Part shown: piece by piece, positions 12,530 to 25,800 of the stretch
Layout: every line of letters begins with the position of its first letter
Position numbering within the stretch: the first letter of the stretch is position 1
Source of the DNA: Dryococelus australis
Taxonomy: Eukaryota > Arthropoda > Insecta > Phasmatodea > Phasmatidae
Reading direction: 5' to 3'
NCBI GenBank assembly: GCA_029891345.1
Contig: CM056993.1
Span: 110,355,123-110,419,122 of the forward strand
Length of the DNA stretch: 64,000 bases
Translations under genes and position numbers: made by a program
Notes under the pieces: generated by a model
The model's database searches: none
What the model saw: only the letters and a program-made list of their open reading frames with translations
What the model was told of the DNA's origin: nothing

Positions 12530-12765
12530 GGTTTAATGTCTCATTGACAGCGAGGTCATTAGAAACGGAGCAAGTTGCCCAGGCATGCAAGAACGGGTAG
12601 TAATCTGCCATGCAATCGGTAGGAACCATCCTAGTATTCGCCTGGAGTGATTTCTTGATACCATAGTAAACCGAATTCATAATGGCCGGACCCGGGTTCG
12701 AATCCAGGTTCTGCCAAATGCGAGACCGAAGTTTAACCATTGCGTCACCTCGCTCGGTTCCATTA
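12530..12765 (-). repeat. Second tRNA-derived SINE family
   Basis: On the minus strand it reads GAGGTGACGCAATGGTTAAA (A-box region), then GGATTCGAACCCGG (B box). The body has AAATCACTCCAGGC and GGATGGTTCC, and ends near ATGACCTCGCTG and GACATTAAACCC. This architecture is a common insect SINE layout and differs from family S1. It lies almost against the right edge of the MITE at 12094-12515. Confidence 0.75.
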
Positions 12766-15514
12766 TGTAAAGCTGCAATACCCCAATATTTTTTTTTAGT
12801 AAATAATATCTTTATAAATAAAGCCTTCTATTTAATAGTAGATAATTCAATTACTAAGAATAAATATTATTTTAATTGTGGTGATATTTAACTATTCTGA
12901 TTAGAATTCATTAATAATATCTTACTCCGAACGTAAGTATAAATTAATCTATATTAGTTTATTGAAATATGAAAAATTCTATTGTTCCCAATGGGTAATG
13001 TAAGTAATATGCATTAAAACAAATGATAAATTAATTTGTTCTCATAAAAATTACGTTAGCTCAAGATTAGATAATATAAATACTGTATTAAGAAGCTGTC
13101 ATTTTCAATCTATTTTCATAATTCATTTTCTAAATTTTTTATATTTATTTTTTATAAGATTTTTGAAAATTTCATAATAATGTTACCTTTAATTTATTTA
13201 ATTTTATCTTGACCATTTTACGTGTGTTTTGTTGCTTTCTGTTAAATGAATTTAAACATTCAGCAAAATGTGAAAGGGAAGTTTTGTACTTCTGAGGAAG
13301 ATTTTTTAAATAAATTCTGCTCATTCTCATTCTTTTGATTCTCCGCTCAGCTGCATGTGATATTTCCCAAAGCAATGCACATGCATACATCATGTTCAAT
13401 TTAGTTTTCAGGTATTGCAAGGGGTTTGAAATTGTTCAAATTTTTGCTATTAAATAAGTATTTTTTTATTTATCTTTATGTTTTAGAAGAAAACTGGCTT
13501 AATTTTTTGAGGTAAAAATTAAAATATATCAATATTGTTTAAATTTGTACAAAAAATAGTATGAAAATTCCCTATAGAACTCACATGTTTACACTTCTGC
13601 TACACTTTCACCATAATTCCTTTTTACTTCTACTCAAGAGTGCAGCTGTGCTTAAGGATTTCGATTTGAGGAAACAGTATAAGTATATTAGTTCAAACAC
13701 AATGGACAGCAAGATCGAAATCATGACACTCAAAAACAATCCCAAGTACACCTGCACTTTCTGCCTGCTTCCAAACGAGCTGCTTGTGTCGTACAGTTAA
13801 CGAAGCAAAGCTGTGAAGAAACTCTCGTGAGCGCTGCACAAAATAAAGAAGTGTAGATGCATGCGTAATATCGGTTTAGTTGAGTTCGATCATACCCGCC
13901 ATAAATATATAGTATATTCAAGACTCTTAGAGTCAAAGAGGCTCCATGCACAAAGAAATCGCAGTGAATTACAAAGAAGATAGTGACTCGAATCCAATCG
14001 TTCAGGCCTCTCTACCCTTGAAACTATTTGGACAAGAATGGAGAAAAGAAATAAATACTGGCTGATTACGAATTACTATGAGATGGACTGGAAAAAAGGC
14101 AAAAAACTATTACATCAATGCTGTTTTGGATTTATTTGATATAAGAACCAACTCTTCATCTCTAACATTTTGCACATGTAGAATTATGCTTGCATTTTTG
14201 GTGCACAAACTAACTATGACAGTCTTCCGTAGAAGGAAACAATTTTGTTGTGTATAAAGACTTGGACAGACAGAATTATAAACTTATTTATTTTATCGTA
14301 TATGTCTACAGAAAAAAAGAATAAAAATGGGAAAGGCCGAGATGATTTGAAACAAATTATTTCGTAGAAGGAAAGTAAGCTTGCTGGTAGAGGACGATGT
14401 ATACATAATATGGAAAGTTGTTTATGCAGTAATTTTTTGGTGCCATACAAGTGCCAATACATGCGAATAAATAACTATCAAGCAATGGCTGTAATTGCGC
14501 TAAGTCTCTCATTGTAGTTCAAATTTACATCAATCATGCACATTAATACTCTACACACTTCAACATCAAAATAAAAACAAAATCAGCAATGCTGAGAGCA
14601 GGATGGATGGAAATTGAACCTATACCTATGATGGAAACTCACCCAGCTAGTGAGGGTATGGTACTTCCATTTACCCAACTCGCTGTCACATAACACCCAT
14701 CCAATCAGTCCAGAATAAAGAGAAGAAATGCTGGCGGCTATCGACATGCTAGTATTTCACTGAAGGTGACGCCTTCTAAAAGCCAACCAGGCTTTGTGCA
14801 AGGAGGGGAGGTTGGTAAAGTCAATCATATATGAGGATAGAGGGTTGGACGAGCACTACTGGATATGACCGTCCAGTCGTGTGCATGGGTAATGGTATGT
14901 GGGGGTGGGGGAAGGAAGCTTAACTTTTCAACATTCACATTAGTTTTTCATTTCAACTGTTATCTGACTAGTAATTGCTTATACTTTATAGCAGCCCACA
15001 CAATAGAGCCTGTGAGAAGAGTTCGTGTTTCTCTGTTCCACAAGCCGCAGCCAGTTATAAAGTTTGGGCGTGTCAGCAGCAGCCAGTATAGCGTTACAAA
15101 CAAGAAAGCTATGTCTGTATTGGTGTTGACCACGAACAGCGGCGATCGTAATTTTGCGTATTCTGTAGCGTGTCATAAATAAATGAGTATACTCGGGATA
15201 ATATGGAGCGGTCAGTGTACAACTAGATCAAGTCAATGAAGTTGATTTAAAATATAAAATGTGAGCTTTTAATTAGTAAAAACGTATTCCAGTGAACTGT
15301 GGATAATTTCGTCTACATATTATGTTATATTTGGCACATAAATTTAAGTTTTGGTCATAGACAATTGAGAGCTTTAGTTATATCCGTAATGAGTTTTTAA
15401 CAGCGATTAAAAAAAGTACTTGGTTTACTTGTACTCTGAACCCTCCATATGTATAGCGTTAAGAGCCTTAGGTCACTGTTACATATAAATGTGTGTGACG
15501 ATACCTTCTTTGTA
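12766..15514. other. Gene-free spacer
   Basis: AT-rich to about 13600, more balanced afterwards, with a G-rich patch near 14885-14905. The short open frames (for example 13172-13420 minus and 14865-15182 plus) show no domain, signal or repeat match. Nothing is supported as a gene. Confidence 0.4.
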
Positions 15515-15934
15515 AAGGCTGTTCACGGTAAATTGAGCACTTTTGAAAACCCTGCTTTAGATCTCCTTGTATGTAAATAGCGTATTCTTCCGTCTTACGT
15601 AAAATTAACATTGTCGTGGGCCTCATCACTTTATTCATGCGTCGGTCAAGTGAAACTGTGAAATTATTATAAAAGTAAATATTTTAAAAATCAAGTAATT
15701 TTTTCACTTCCGCTATACTTAAAAATACAGAAAGCGAAATTAAGAATTTAAGTTATTAGAGATGGTTGCCTAACACTTTATTCGACGTTAAATATGGAAC
15801 TACTTTCCATCCATCGTTACCAACTTCACTGGGCGCATGTCACCCAGTGAACCCGTTGAAATATACGCAGGCATGGGCAGTGACATTTTTGCAAGGTTGA
15901 TTTCAAAAGTGCTCACTTTATTGTGAACAGCTCA
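15515..15934 (+). mobile_element. MITE family A, full length
   Basis: Starts AAGGCTGTTCACGGTAAATT after TA and ends AAAGTGCTCACTTTATTGTG plus AACAGCTCA before TA. The interior follows the family consensus. Its right end lies about 50 bp before the acceptor of the exon at 15984, so it sits just inside the upstream intron or promoter. Confidence 0.93.
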
Positions 15935-15983
15935 TAAGTATAACTGGGCAGATGGGTGAGGAGACGTGGTTCGCTGTTCGCAG

Positions 15984-16200
15984 AGTCCTTCCCCGGTGAT
16001 GTGTCCCTCGCCGGACATGTACTTCTACCAGCCTTACGAGGTGGAGTACGTCGGCGTGCCGCTCGAGCCGCCGAACCTCGGCTACGACGACGAGGCCGAC
16101 CACTCGGGGCTGTCCACCGCCGACATCATCGCCAGCCAGTCGCAAGACTACGTCGACGAGAAGTTGGCCGAGTACCAGGCGACCATCCTGCAGCTGCAAG
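15984..16200 (+). CDS. Coding exon of an unidentified host gene
   Basis: An unusually GC-rich exon in an AT-rich setting. It is preceded by the acceptor GCTGTTCGCAG and followed by the donor AAG|GTAGGC. The frame from 15984 is open for 72 codons plus one base (phase 1). It starts SPSPVMCPSPDMYFYQPYEV, with two Met codons that could serve as start if this is the first coding exon. Next comes a Pro/Tyr-rich, acidic stretch (VPLEPPNLGYDDEAD), then a Ser/Gln-rich helix-prone end (DYVDEKLAEYQATILQLQ) that could begin a coiled coil. Codon choice favours G/C third positions. I do not recognise the protein; a large intracellular scaffold or cytoskeletal protein would fit, but this is only inference. 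The 34121 exon fits its phase. Confidence 0.7.
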
Positions 16201-16422
16201 GTAGGCCTCGTCTTCTACCCACGTCAACCCGCATGCTGCTTGACACTTTCTTCTCAACTGTCACCTAGAAGCGCACATTACTGCACTCTAGATCTGAATA
16301 CGTGGTAATTTACTTGCTGAAAAATCCAATGCATGGCCTGTTGCTGTCTGACAAATAAAATTCGATGTCATATGTGATGTTCACAGTTTAGTAAACTAAT
16401 TTTAAAATAATAATTCCTCATA

Positions 16423-18249
16423 TAGTCCATGTACGGTTTCTTCGGATGTTTTGAAACAAGTCTTTGAAAAATCACCCTAGGAGTAATATGTGAACCTGTT
16501 TTTTTTTTATAACTTGTATACCACAAGTTTATCACACTGATTAACTTTAAAAGTATTATTTTTTGAGTAAATGAAACTTAAACGTAGTATCTTCTATAAC
16601 TTGTAATATTTATTTCGTATCAAATACGAATTCAAAACAGTTGGAGCAGCGATGTTTTGGCAACTGCTAATAAGAAATAGTTTTAATCAAGATTTTTGGT
16701 GTGCTATTTGTAAATTAAACGTTGCCTATTTAAATATTAGAATTTTTAGGTAGCCCTGATGGGAACATATTTAATTGTTACAGTTAAAAACATCAGAGCA
16801 AAATACGGTGCGTAGGCCTTAATGACATGATATTTTTTCGACCGAGGAAGAAACTGTCGGCTGAGCGGAGCTTGCCACCCTCTCTGTTTATCTCTCTCGC
16901 TCTAGAAAAGTTTCGCACCGGTGGTAGAAGTAAATAGATTATACATGTTTTCAATGTTAGCAGATTTCATACTTATTACAGAAAAAATAATGATTCAAAG
17001 TTATTTGTAATTTATAACTGAAAAGAAGTTTTAGTGTTTGAATATTTATTATAGCATATGTAGATGTGATGGCGGGAGGAGTACAAATCCGAAGTTGGCA
17101 GAATTGGCTAGTGGCGACTGGCGACATGAAAATGCCAAGGAGTATTGCTGTTGCTAAACGAAATGATTATTTTTCTTGCTCCGAAAAATACTTCAAATTA
17201 CCACATCAGGTTTTTACACGTTGAGTTTTTTAAACCTATTTAGGCAAATTACATTGTTGTGATAAATCTGTGTTTACATGGCAATAATAAATATACTGCA
17301 AAGTATGTCGTAACCACTGCGTGTGAAATTGTGTGGCTGCTGCGTGGTCGTTACGCTGGCCCCGTGTGTGTGTGATTGTAAGTATTGGACGTGCGGAATT
17401 TATAAGTTTTAACCGTGAACTGTTTTCATGACGAAGTTACTTATTTTAAATCATGTTTGTTTATTACAACGTAACTTCGCCCTAGGTGTTTGAAACACAA
17501 TTGTGTAATGTGCTTACGTTTTTTTTTATCTGAATGTTTGCCACAATCCCAATAAATTACTAAACCCAACCCGAAAAAGTTTAATAAATAATTCAATAAA
17601 CCTAGTAAAAACCAAGTACCTATGTAAAGAAATATCATCGGAATAGAAGTTACGGTAAAGCTATTTGAGTGCAAGTTCACCACTATCTTTTAAGTTTGTC
17701 ACTGTTACGTACAAAAAATAAGCGACACGAGTTGCGTGTTTGAATTTACTGTATTATTGTTGGACTGGTTGCTCCTTCGTTTTAATATTATTCCAACTAA
17801 GGCTATCCTTTAAACGAAATAACCCAAAAACACATCAATAACAAGAGGTTAAATACTACAGTTGTAACAAGGTTAAACACAGTCGCAGAAAGCTATTAAC
17901 GTGTATTATATGTAATGTGCTGTATCGTGTAGAATAAATATGTTAACAAAGTAAACTAATAACCGTCAGAATTATCGTCGATACATACATTGCTAAAAAG
18001 TCATAAAGCTGACACAAATATGGTTCTAGGCCTAAATTGTGAACATCCGTAATTAATGTTTTTTTTTTTTTTAGTATAACAGAATTCTTTGAACAGCTGT
18101 AAACAGTAAACAAGGCATTCGACAGTTGAAACGTAGAAGTGACATGGCAGTGTTTTTGTTCACTTGCAGCGGAAGAACACGTAATCAGTAACTAAAAGCA
18201 TAAATTTAGCAGGGCTTCAAAAAAGTGTGAAGTAACCCTTAATGGACAC
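16423..18249 (+). mobile_element. MITE-like family B, long form copy 1 (~1.8 kb)
   Basis: Begins TAGTCCATGTACGGTTTCTT after TA. It ends with an inverted counterpart, GCAGGGCTTCAAAAAAGTGT, then GAAGTAACCCTTAATGGAC. The interior has no coding frame of note. It is matched over most of its length, inverted, by 21516-22852 (for example TAAATTAAACGTTGCC and ATTTATTTCGTATCAAATAC). A non-autonomous DNA transposon is the best reading. Confidence 0.8.
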
Positions 18250-18389
18250 TAGCAACTACATACATACGACAATACACGCTGGCATGCGGTCATTCTAGTA
18301 ATCTTGGCTGCGAATTAATGAAAATATTTCTTAACACTGGGCTTCGTATTGCGAGTGTGATTTTACATATCCGATCTTACTTTATACAC

Positions 18390-18583
18390 ATTAAGAATGC
18401 ATTTTCATTTTAGTAACACATTAACATTCCAAACATTTCCACTATTTCACTTGGATGGCACATGGATAAAGTAATAAGGCCCGTGGAAATGTTAAATTTA
18501 AGTATGGCGGAAAAATACAAAATGAGATAAAATAGATCTTAAACAGGATGTTCAAAAGTGCTCAGTGTAATGTGAACAGTCTA
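18390..18583 (-). mobile_element. MITE family A, partial
   Basis: The minus-oriented half of a family A copy. It ends CAAAAGTGCTCAGTGTAATG plus TGAACAGTCTA before TA, and keeps AAGGCCCGTGG and GGCGGAAAAATAC from the interior. The other end is missing. Confidence 0.8.
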
Positions 18584-21515
18584 TAGAAACCAGTTCCCAG
18601 GGCTGTGCACCTCACAGTAAAGGCCAAGCCACCGTGAAATTAACATGAGAGTAGTTGCATTAACATTTGCTTTATCGATAGGTCTACTTTCAGGTATAGG
18701 GCCCAAACTGTGCTTCATTTCCGTGTGAGAAGTTGAGCTGACTTCAACATAACGTAAAATCATCACAGTGTCAACCAATCAGATTCAAGAAACTATTTGC
18801 AATCTACTGTTTTCTGTATTAATTTTCACTCCTACCAATTTCCGTTGGGAGAGTTTATTGTTTTATTGCGTCTGTTGAGAAATACGTATGAATGCAACTG
18901 ATTTAAATTTCATTTATGCAAGAATGTGTGGTTTAAATAGTAAACAAATAAAATAATTTGCACTTTGCAAACATCTGTTCTATAGCAGGTGTTACTAGCG
19001 GGAGAATAGGTTATAGTGGGCATTAGCACGAAATAGTTTATATATAATGGATTAAACTTTCAACTTAAAATTAATTAGCTTTCATATATTTAAATATACA
19101 TATGTACAAATATGCATGAGCCTTTACCATATCCTAAAAACGCTTGCAAGCCCTGCAGTAGGACTATGTCAGTGACGCTCCTTTCGTAACACCAATGAGA
19201 ACACAGTCACAACGTGAGTCATAATTGTAACATAGAATTCACAATAAGTTAAGATAACGACGCCGCTGTTAATTTCAATTGGAAAATACGTTGCCAGTGT
19301 AAACCACCGTAAAATCAGCGACATTTAATCACTGAAAAAATCATATTTTTTTTCCCTCAGAAATTCCTGTGGCTATATTTTCACTTGTATTGTACCAGAT
19401 TTCCCTCGTATTTATCCATCTATCTGCTACTGTATTAGGGTGTAAATACTGTTATCTTACGTCTACATGTGTGTGTTTTGAAAAGTGTTCTTGCTTTCAG
19501 GAATATCATTATGAATCAAAATTTGCCCACCTTATTGCAGCTGATAGTCAGATAAACTAATTTCTACCGTTCTAACGATCGCAAACAGTCTCAATAAATT
19601 TTAATTTCGGGATAGCTTCAAAAATATGTTTTCCGCTCATGAAAATCTTGTTGTGATACGTGGCCTTATACTGAAACAATTTCAGTATATAAGTATATAC
19701 TGCGACAGTCACATAGCCGTAAATTGAATCACTGAGGCTTACTGAATTAAAATAATTACCTATAGAATTAAAATGTGATAGTATGTATGTTATTTTGTGT
19801 ATACAGAGCAAATACTGGTGGAATATAAGTATAAGCTAGAGAAGTAAAGAAGTTGGTGTGAGTTACAGGTAAACGAAAGTTTTTACACGAATCCTGTCTA
19901 AAATTCTTAGTTTTGTACAGACTAAAAAATTTCTGAAATTAATCAAGGTAATGTAGAAAAATCATAAATATTTTTTACATTTGCATTTCCCGAGTGATAC
20001 CTAGTAATTGGTACGTGTTACCTCTTTGTTGAACAGATTCAGACTAACATACGGGAAGGATATAGCCAACATTTTTTATCGTCATGTTTCTTAAGTAAAA
20101 TAGAACAAAGCGAAAGTGGTAATGTTGGCAAATAGAACCAATATTTATAGGCGGAAACTTGGTTCAGCTATCAGCGTTCTTATATAAGAATACAAAACAA
20201 GGTTTGAAAATAATAATAAATAAATGTGTTGCACAAAATTTACCATTATAACACTTCAGCTCAGCCCCGTTATATTTTTGTAATCACGAACTATTAACTT
20301 TCTATTATTTTACAGTTGGTTTCTACACTTTCTTGTGTCTTACAAATTAAATTCCAGAGTATGTTTATGTATATATAATAGTAAGATAATAATAGAGATA
20401 AATAAATATAATTCGCCATTTGATTCATATGGAACGAAAATGTAGGTCATGAATTTAATTTTAAGTTGTAATTTTTTTCTAACAGGCTGTATAAAAATGT
20501 CTTTAATTTTGATTGTTTATTTGAAATGCGTGTTTATATTGGAGCATTACCTCGTGTTTGTGTCAGTGCATGCGAACCTGCATGACTGGTATTGATTCCC
20601 GCGTACTGCAGTCGACTAGGTCAGGGCACGTTTGCGCTGGGAGTGCACGCTGCCAGTCTATGCGGTTTATTGGCTGCGCCTGGCGTATAGGCTGACCCGT
20701 CGCACAGTCTAGACGTGTGGGTGGCCTGATCCCGCGCCGGCAGGGATTAATGGCGCATACAGTACGACCCTCGCGTCGCTCTATAACAGCAGAATGACGA
20801 GAAATTCTTCACCCTTGTTCATCACGCTCAAAAGGGCACCAATTAAAAAAAAAAGTAATTAGGTGCGGAACTTTCAAATCGGGGTAATGGAGGTAATTTC
20901 AGTGAACAGCACATGCGTAGTTTCAATAGTGAGCCTTAAAGTAGAAAACTTACATCTAAACAACCCAAAAGGCGATCTAACTGGTAATACTGGCATTATT
21001 TCAGAATGACTTATCTTAAATATTTTTGTGTTGTGAATATTTAGAAAAACACCACGTTACTTAGAGTATATTTGTAGTCATTGGAAACTAAATATAGCTA
21101 TTATGATGCAACTGTTTTTAATAGCTGTGATAGAAATGTTTGTAATAGTGGTTAAAATTAGATTTAAAAAATTTTGTTGGTTATAATGTGATCTCATCTG
21201 TTAAACAATAACTAAAAAACAAGTGTATCATGATCTGTTATTTTACTTGCCTAGGATTACGTTTTAGCTTATTTCCAATACAGAAAAAACTCGTAGAGAT
21301 ACCTTCATAGTTAACAATGTTGGTAGGATACTTTGATTTTCTACCATGCCACACACAGTAACCCGCAAGAGAGCGCGATTTCAATGTGCAGTGCATTTTT
21401 GAACGAGCAACGATCGAAGAAGCCAGCCGAGCTGGACTAGAACCAGGAGTTAACCTCACAACGCATGCGCGAGAACTGGGATCGAAGACTTTTATTTTAC
21501 CATTCAGCCTAACTA
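18584..21515. other. Intron spacer between the inverted B copies
   Basis: Mostly AT-rich. A GC-rich patch at about 20540-20780 has no recognised frame. The open frames here (18581-18778 minus, 19369-19560 plus, 19572-19811 minus) lack motifs. No gene is supported. Confidence 0.4.
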
Positions 21516-22447
21516 TAGGTCATTCACGGTTACTTCACACAAATCTGAAGCCCTGCTAAAGTTCTACTTTTGGTTACCGATTACTTATCCTTCCGCTACA
21601 TGTAAACATAAACACTGCCATGTAACCACGCTTTAACTGTCAAATGCTTGCTTACTGTTTTCAGCTGTTCAAATAGTTCTGTCATATTTCAAAAACCATT
21701 TCGTACGAATGTTAACAATTTAGGCCTATAACCATATTTAGGTCAGCTTTATACATTTTTAACAATGTCTATGTTTACAATAGTTATTACGCTTATTATT
21801 TTACATTTACATATTTGTTATTCAGAACATAGCACATTACACGTAATAGATGTTAATATTTAGCCGCGACTGTGTTTAACCCTGTTACAACTGCGGGGGA
21901 CAAACTGTAATATTTAACTTCTTATTATTGATATGTGTTGGGTTATTTCGTTACAAGGGCGGCCTCAGTTGGGATATATATCAAAACGAAGGAACAGCCA
22001 GTCCAACGAAAAGACGCAGTAAATTCAAATTCAAGCACGCAACTCTTGTCGCTTATTTTTTGTTACGTAGCAACGACAAACTTAAAAGATAGTGGTGAAC
22101 ACATGCAAAAGTAGGCCTACCGTAACTTTTATTTCGCTCATATTTCAATGAATTGGTAATAACTGTTTTGTAGGTTTATTTCATCAGACTATTAATTTTA
22201 ATTTGTCCACCTGGGCATAGCATTTCGTTGGGTTTGTGGCAAACATTAAAATCACAGAAATGTAAGCACGTTACACCGTCCCACCATCCCATTTAAATAT
22301 ATTGTAACAAGTATTCAAACTAAAAAATCTCTTTTCAGTTGTAAAGTACAAATTCAAAAATCATCAGTTTTGCTGTAATAAGTATGAAATATGCTAAAAT
22401 TGAAAATAAGTGCAATTTTCCTGATACTACAGGCAGTGCGAAACTTC

Positions 22448-22518
<71 letters not shown>

Positions 22519-22852
22519 TGACAAGTTCCGCTCCACCTTTTGAATTTTCTTCCTCATACTCACGGTAATTTGTGCTGATATTTTAACTTAACAATGGAAT
22601 ATGTTTCCTTCCAGGCTACCTAAGAATTCAAATATATCAATTGGCAACGTTTAATTTACCAATAGCGTACCAAAAAAATAGGGAAAAAACAATATTTTAA
22701 CTACGCACTACTTCTTACTAGTCATTGCCAACACATCGATGCTCTCGCTGTTTTTAATTCGTATTTAATACGAAATAAATATTACAAGTTATAGAATATA
22801 CTAAGTTAAAGTTTCATTTGTTCAAGAATACAGTACTTTAATGTTAATCACA
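21516..22852 (-). mobile_element. MITE-like family B, long form copy 2, truncated
   Basis: Starts TAGGTCATTCACGGTTACTT after TA, with AAGCCCTGCTAAAGTTCTAC just inside. It then follows the 16423-18249 copy in inverted orientation up to about 22852, where similarity stops before the expected terminus. It is shorter than copy 1 through internal deletions. It contains the GA microsatellite at 22450-22515. Confidence 0.8.
22450..22515. repeat. (GA)n microsatellite, ~66 bp
   Basis: Nearly perfect AG dinucleotide run inside family B copy 2. The Ser-Leu repeat peptide on the minus strand is a by-product of the run. In the homologous place copy 1 (about 16880-16905) has only a short TCTCTCTCGCTC segment. 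Confidence 0.97.
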
Positions 22853-25800
22853 ATAGGGTTGCCAAGTATCCCGTATTTTTCGGGAATTCCCGTATCCCGT
22901 GGCAGATAAATTATCCCGTGTGGACATAGGTCAGGACCTCGTATATCCAGTGTTTCAGACTTTTTGGAAAGTAAAAATATTCATAAACATGGCGCCAGTA
23001 ATTTACCACTTCCCGGTTACAGGTAAGTTTAATCTGACACTCCAACCTAATTGCCAAAGAGAGTTACAGTTGACGCCGACAGATAACATTTGTAAAGAGC
23101 ATTCGAAGAATTAGCGCTTGCCGGAATGTGTAGTTTTTATCTCCCAGTGTGTGTTGGTTTCGTCTGTTTTAGAACTGATTAAATAAGACATAAAACCACA
23201 ATTAACTATGATTATAATGGGAACTAATCTTTTGTTACGTATGTTAAGAGATCACGTTGATTGGGGCATAATACTGATAGGTATTTGCACATTACAGATA
23301 GCATTTTAAAATCTCCTTTTTTTATAACATTTTTACTTGATCACTTCATTGGGATCAGATATATGCATCGAGTTATCGGAAGCGTCCCATATGGTAAATC
23401 TGGAAAAGTTGATAACCCTGAACACAAAACTGGCTTATATTATTTCACTTTGCAACACGTGCACAGTTTTCTGCGTGAGTGGCGAGAGGGTCGAGTCTCG
23501 TCGTCATGGAAATGTTTATCGAGCTTCGCTCCTCCAGGCAGCTTGACGAGGGTCGTCCAGGTTGTAGTCACCCTCCACACAGAAGCAGACAGATAATGTT
23601 CCTTCGGGACAAGGGCTGGGGCTTGAGGCGCGAGGCACCGGGCGCCATCTTGGATTCCAGACTTCTCGTTCTGTCACTCTGGTCTCGCGACCACCATCTT
23701 GGATTCCGCCATGTTGGTAGCCATTACGCCGCCATCTTTGTAACCCGTATGTCGGCATAATGAACCCGCCATATTGGTATCCATTATGTCATTTTCATGC
23801 TCTATCATTCCATGTTGTTTTTTCATGCTTTATCATTCCAAGGGTATGCTCCGAGTGCTCCCATTTCCCCCTTTTTCTCTTTCTTTCCTCTCTTACTCTC
23901 TCTCTCTCTTTCTCTTTTTCTTTCACTCAGAACACGTGCTCTCTAGTATATTGCTGGCAGTCGAACAGACTTTGCGGCTCAGCCTATGGCACACGCCCAA
24001 GTTATATATAGGTGAAAACATATTTCGAAACCCATAATTTCTGAGCAGAATACATTCACACCAACAGCGCACGTTCGCGGTTAATTTAACACTTTTTAAT
24101 CAACATTTCAAAATAATACCGTCCTTACATGCATATTTTAAAGTAACAATAATGAAACAGTTACTTGCCTTAACGTCTAAATTCAAGTGTAACGTTCACA
24201 TTAGTTACAACTGAATTTTGTTATATATATATGCATGATAATTACCGTAATCGTAACATACTTTCTTTTCTAACACTTTCAGAACGTCACTCCACTGACG
24301 CATGGCTGTTATGTCTCGTGAGTTTTTATAGTTATTTACTAATGCACTTACAGTACTTAATGCTTGTTATGCCTGCTCAGTAAACACACTTCCCGTGAAC
24401 TGAGTGGTTAGTCCGGTCATGGGGTAATGCATTTAGATAATACCATTATCTTATTTGAATAATTTTAGTTTATTATTAATGACTATGGTGAAAAAAAAAA
24501 AATCTGATTTTTACAGTCCTTGGATATTTTCGTTTCACTGAGTCTTAACATGATGCGATATGAAGTATTGTCCAGTAAAAAACCATGCCTCTGAAATAAC
24601 AATTATTTATTCTATAAGAGAAAACATACCTACTCAAAAAACGGTAAATGATAAGTTTATTATAATTATGCTGCCTGTACTTGAATAATGTGGTCTCTGC
24701 TAACACTACAGCTTACTTTATATTAGCACTCGTAAATTGTAGCTTACGCTCAACGGGCCAGTTTTAATGCCCAGTTCAAATTGTTTGGGATTTTTTCAAT
24801 TTATTAATATTTTCATGATGATTAGCAGTGTGTTATTGAAATAAAAATAATAACGGAAAATGCATGCGAACTTACTTCTGAAAGGGTGGTTTAGGAACAG
24901 TTTTCACTCACGACTCCAACATTATGCGTTTATTCACAGAGCCTAGTCGTTTCTTTCTATATTTTTTTTTTTTTTTGTTTTAAGTGAAACTTTTATATTT
25001 AATAATCACAAACTTTTACCATAATTTCCTCACAGTGCTGTTTTAGGATCAAAATTTTTTTTATTTACAAATTATTCGTGTTTGATAGTCTTAATAGCAC
25101 TTTCTCAAAACAAAATAAATAAAATGAATCAACAACCCTCTCTCTCTGATTGGCTAAACTTTCAACCTTGTTGGAAACCTGCCATCGAACATAACGCATA
25201 ATCAATTACGAAAACGTCCATGAAAACGTCCACCAGATGGCCAGACCTTCCATGGACACATCCATACAAGCGGCCATCCAGGCTCGTATGGATCTTCCAA
25301 GGAATATTCCATCGAGGCATACAGGATTTGGTTACAAAGGAGGTGTTCTAAATTGTCATAATCCAATCCCCTTTAAAAAGAATAACTGTGATAGCCAATG
25401 TACTTTCAGGGCGTCGCCTACCTGGCGGTGGAAACGCGTTGCAGAGTGTTTGAAATCCGCATTTTTTTACGAAACCATTAAACGTGTCCCATGAAACCAA
25501 TGTACGAAAAGAAAACATATTTCGGGCTAGGTACGCATAATACTCTCAATGCATCATGTGCATTATAAATGCTATTCCCGAGCCCTCCAACATAGCTAAA
25601 AACGGCTTTTTTTACACTGCTGTAGCTCATAATATACTGGCTGGAAACATGTGAAACCATTATAGGGCCCTGTATTGAACCTTCCCACAGACTTTCCACT
25701 AATAAAATGATAGGGTCACCGCTTAAAGTCCCATAGGAAAATGCAGCACAACGGGAACACTACACGCCAGTTCAGCGCCTTGCGCGTAGGAGCGAAGGTG

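Noticed and set aside
12246-12740. 164-codon minus-strand frame
   Set aside because: Spans a family A MITE and a second-family SINE; no protein motif.
22354-22563. Ser-Leu repeat open frame on the minus strand
   Set aside because: Pure by-product of the GA microsatellite; no coding support outside the run.
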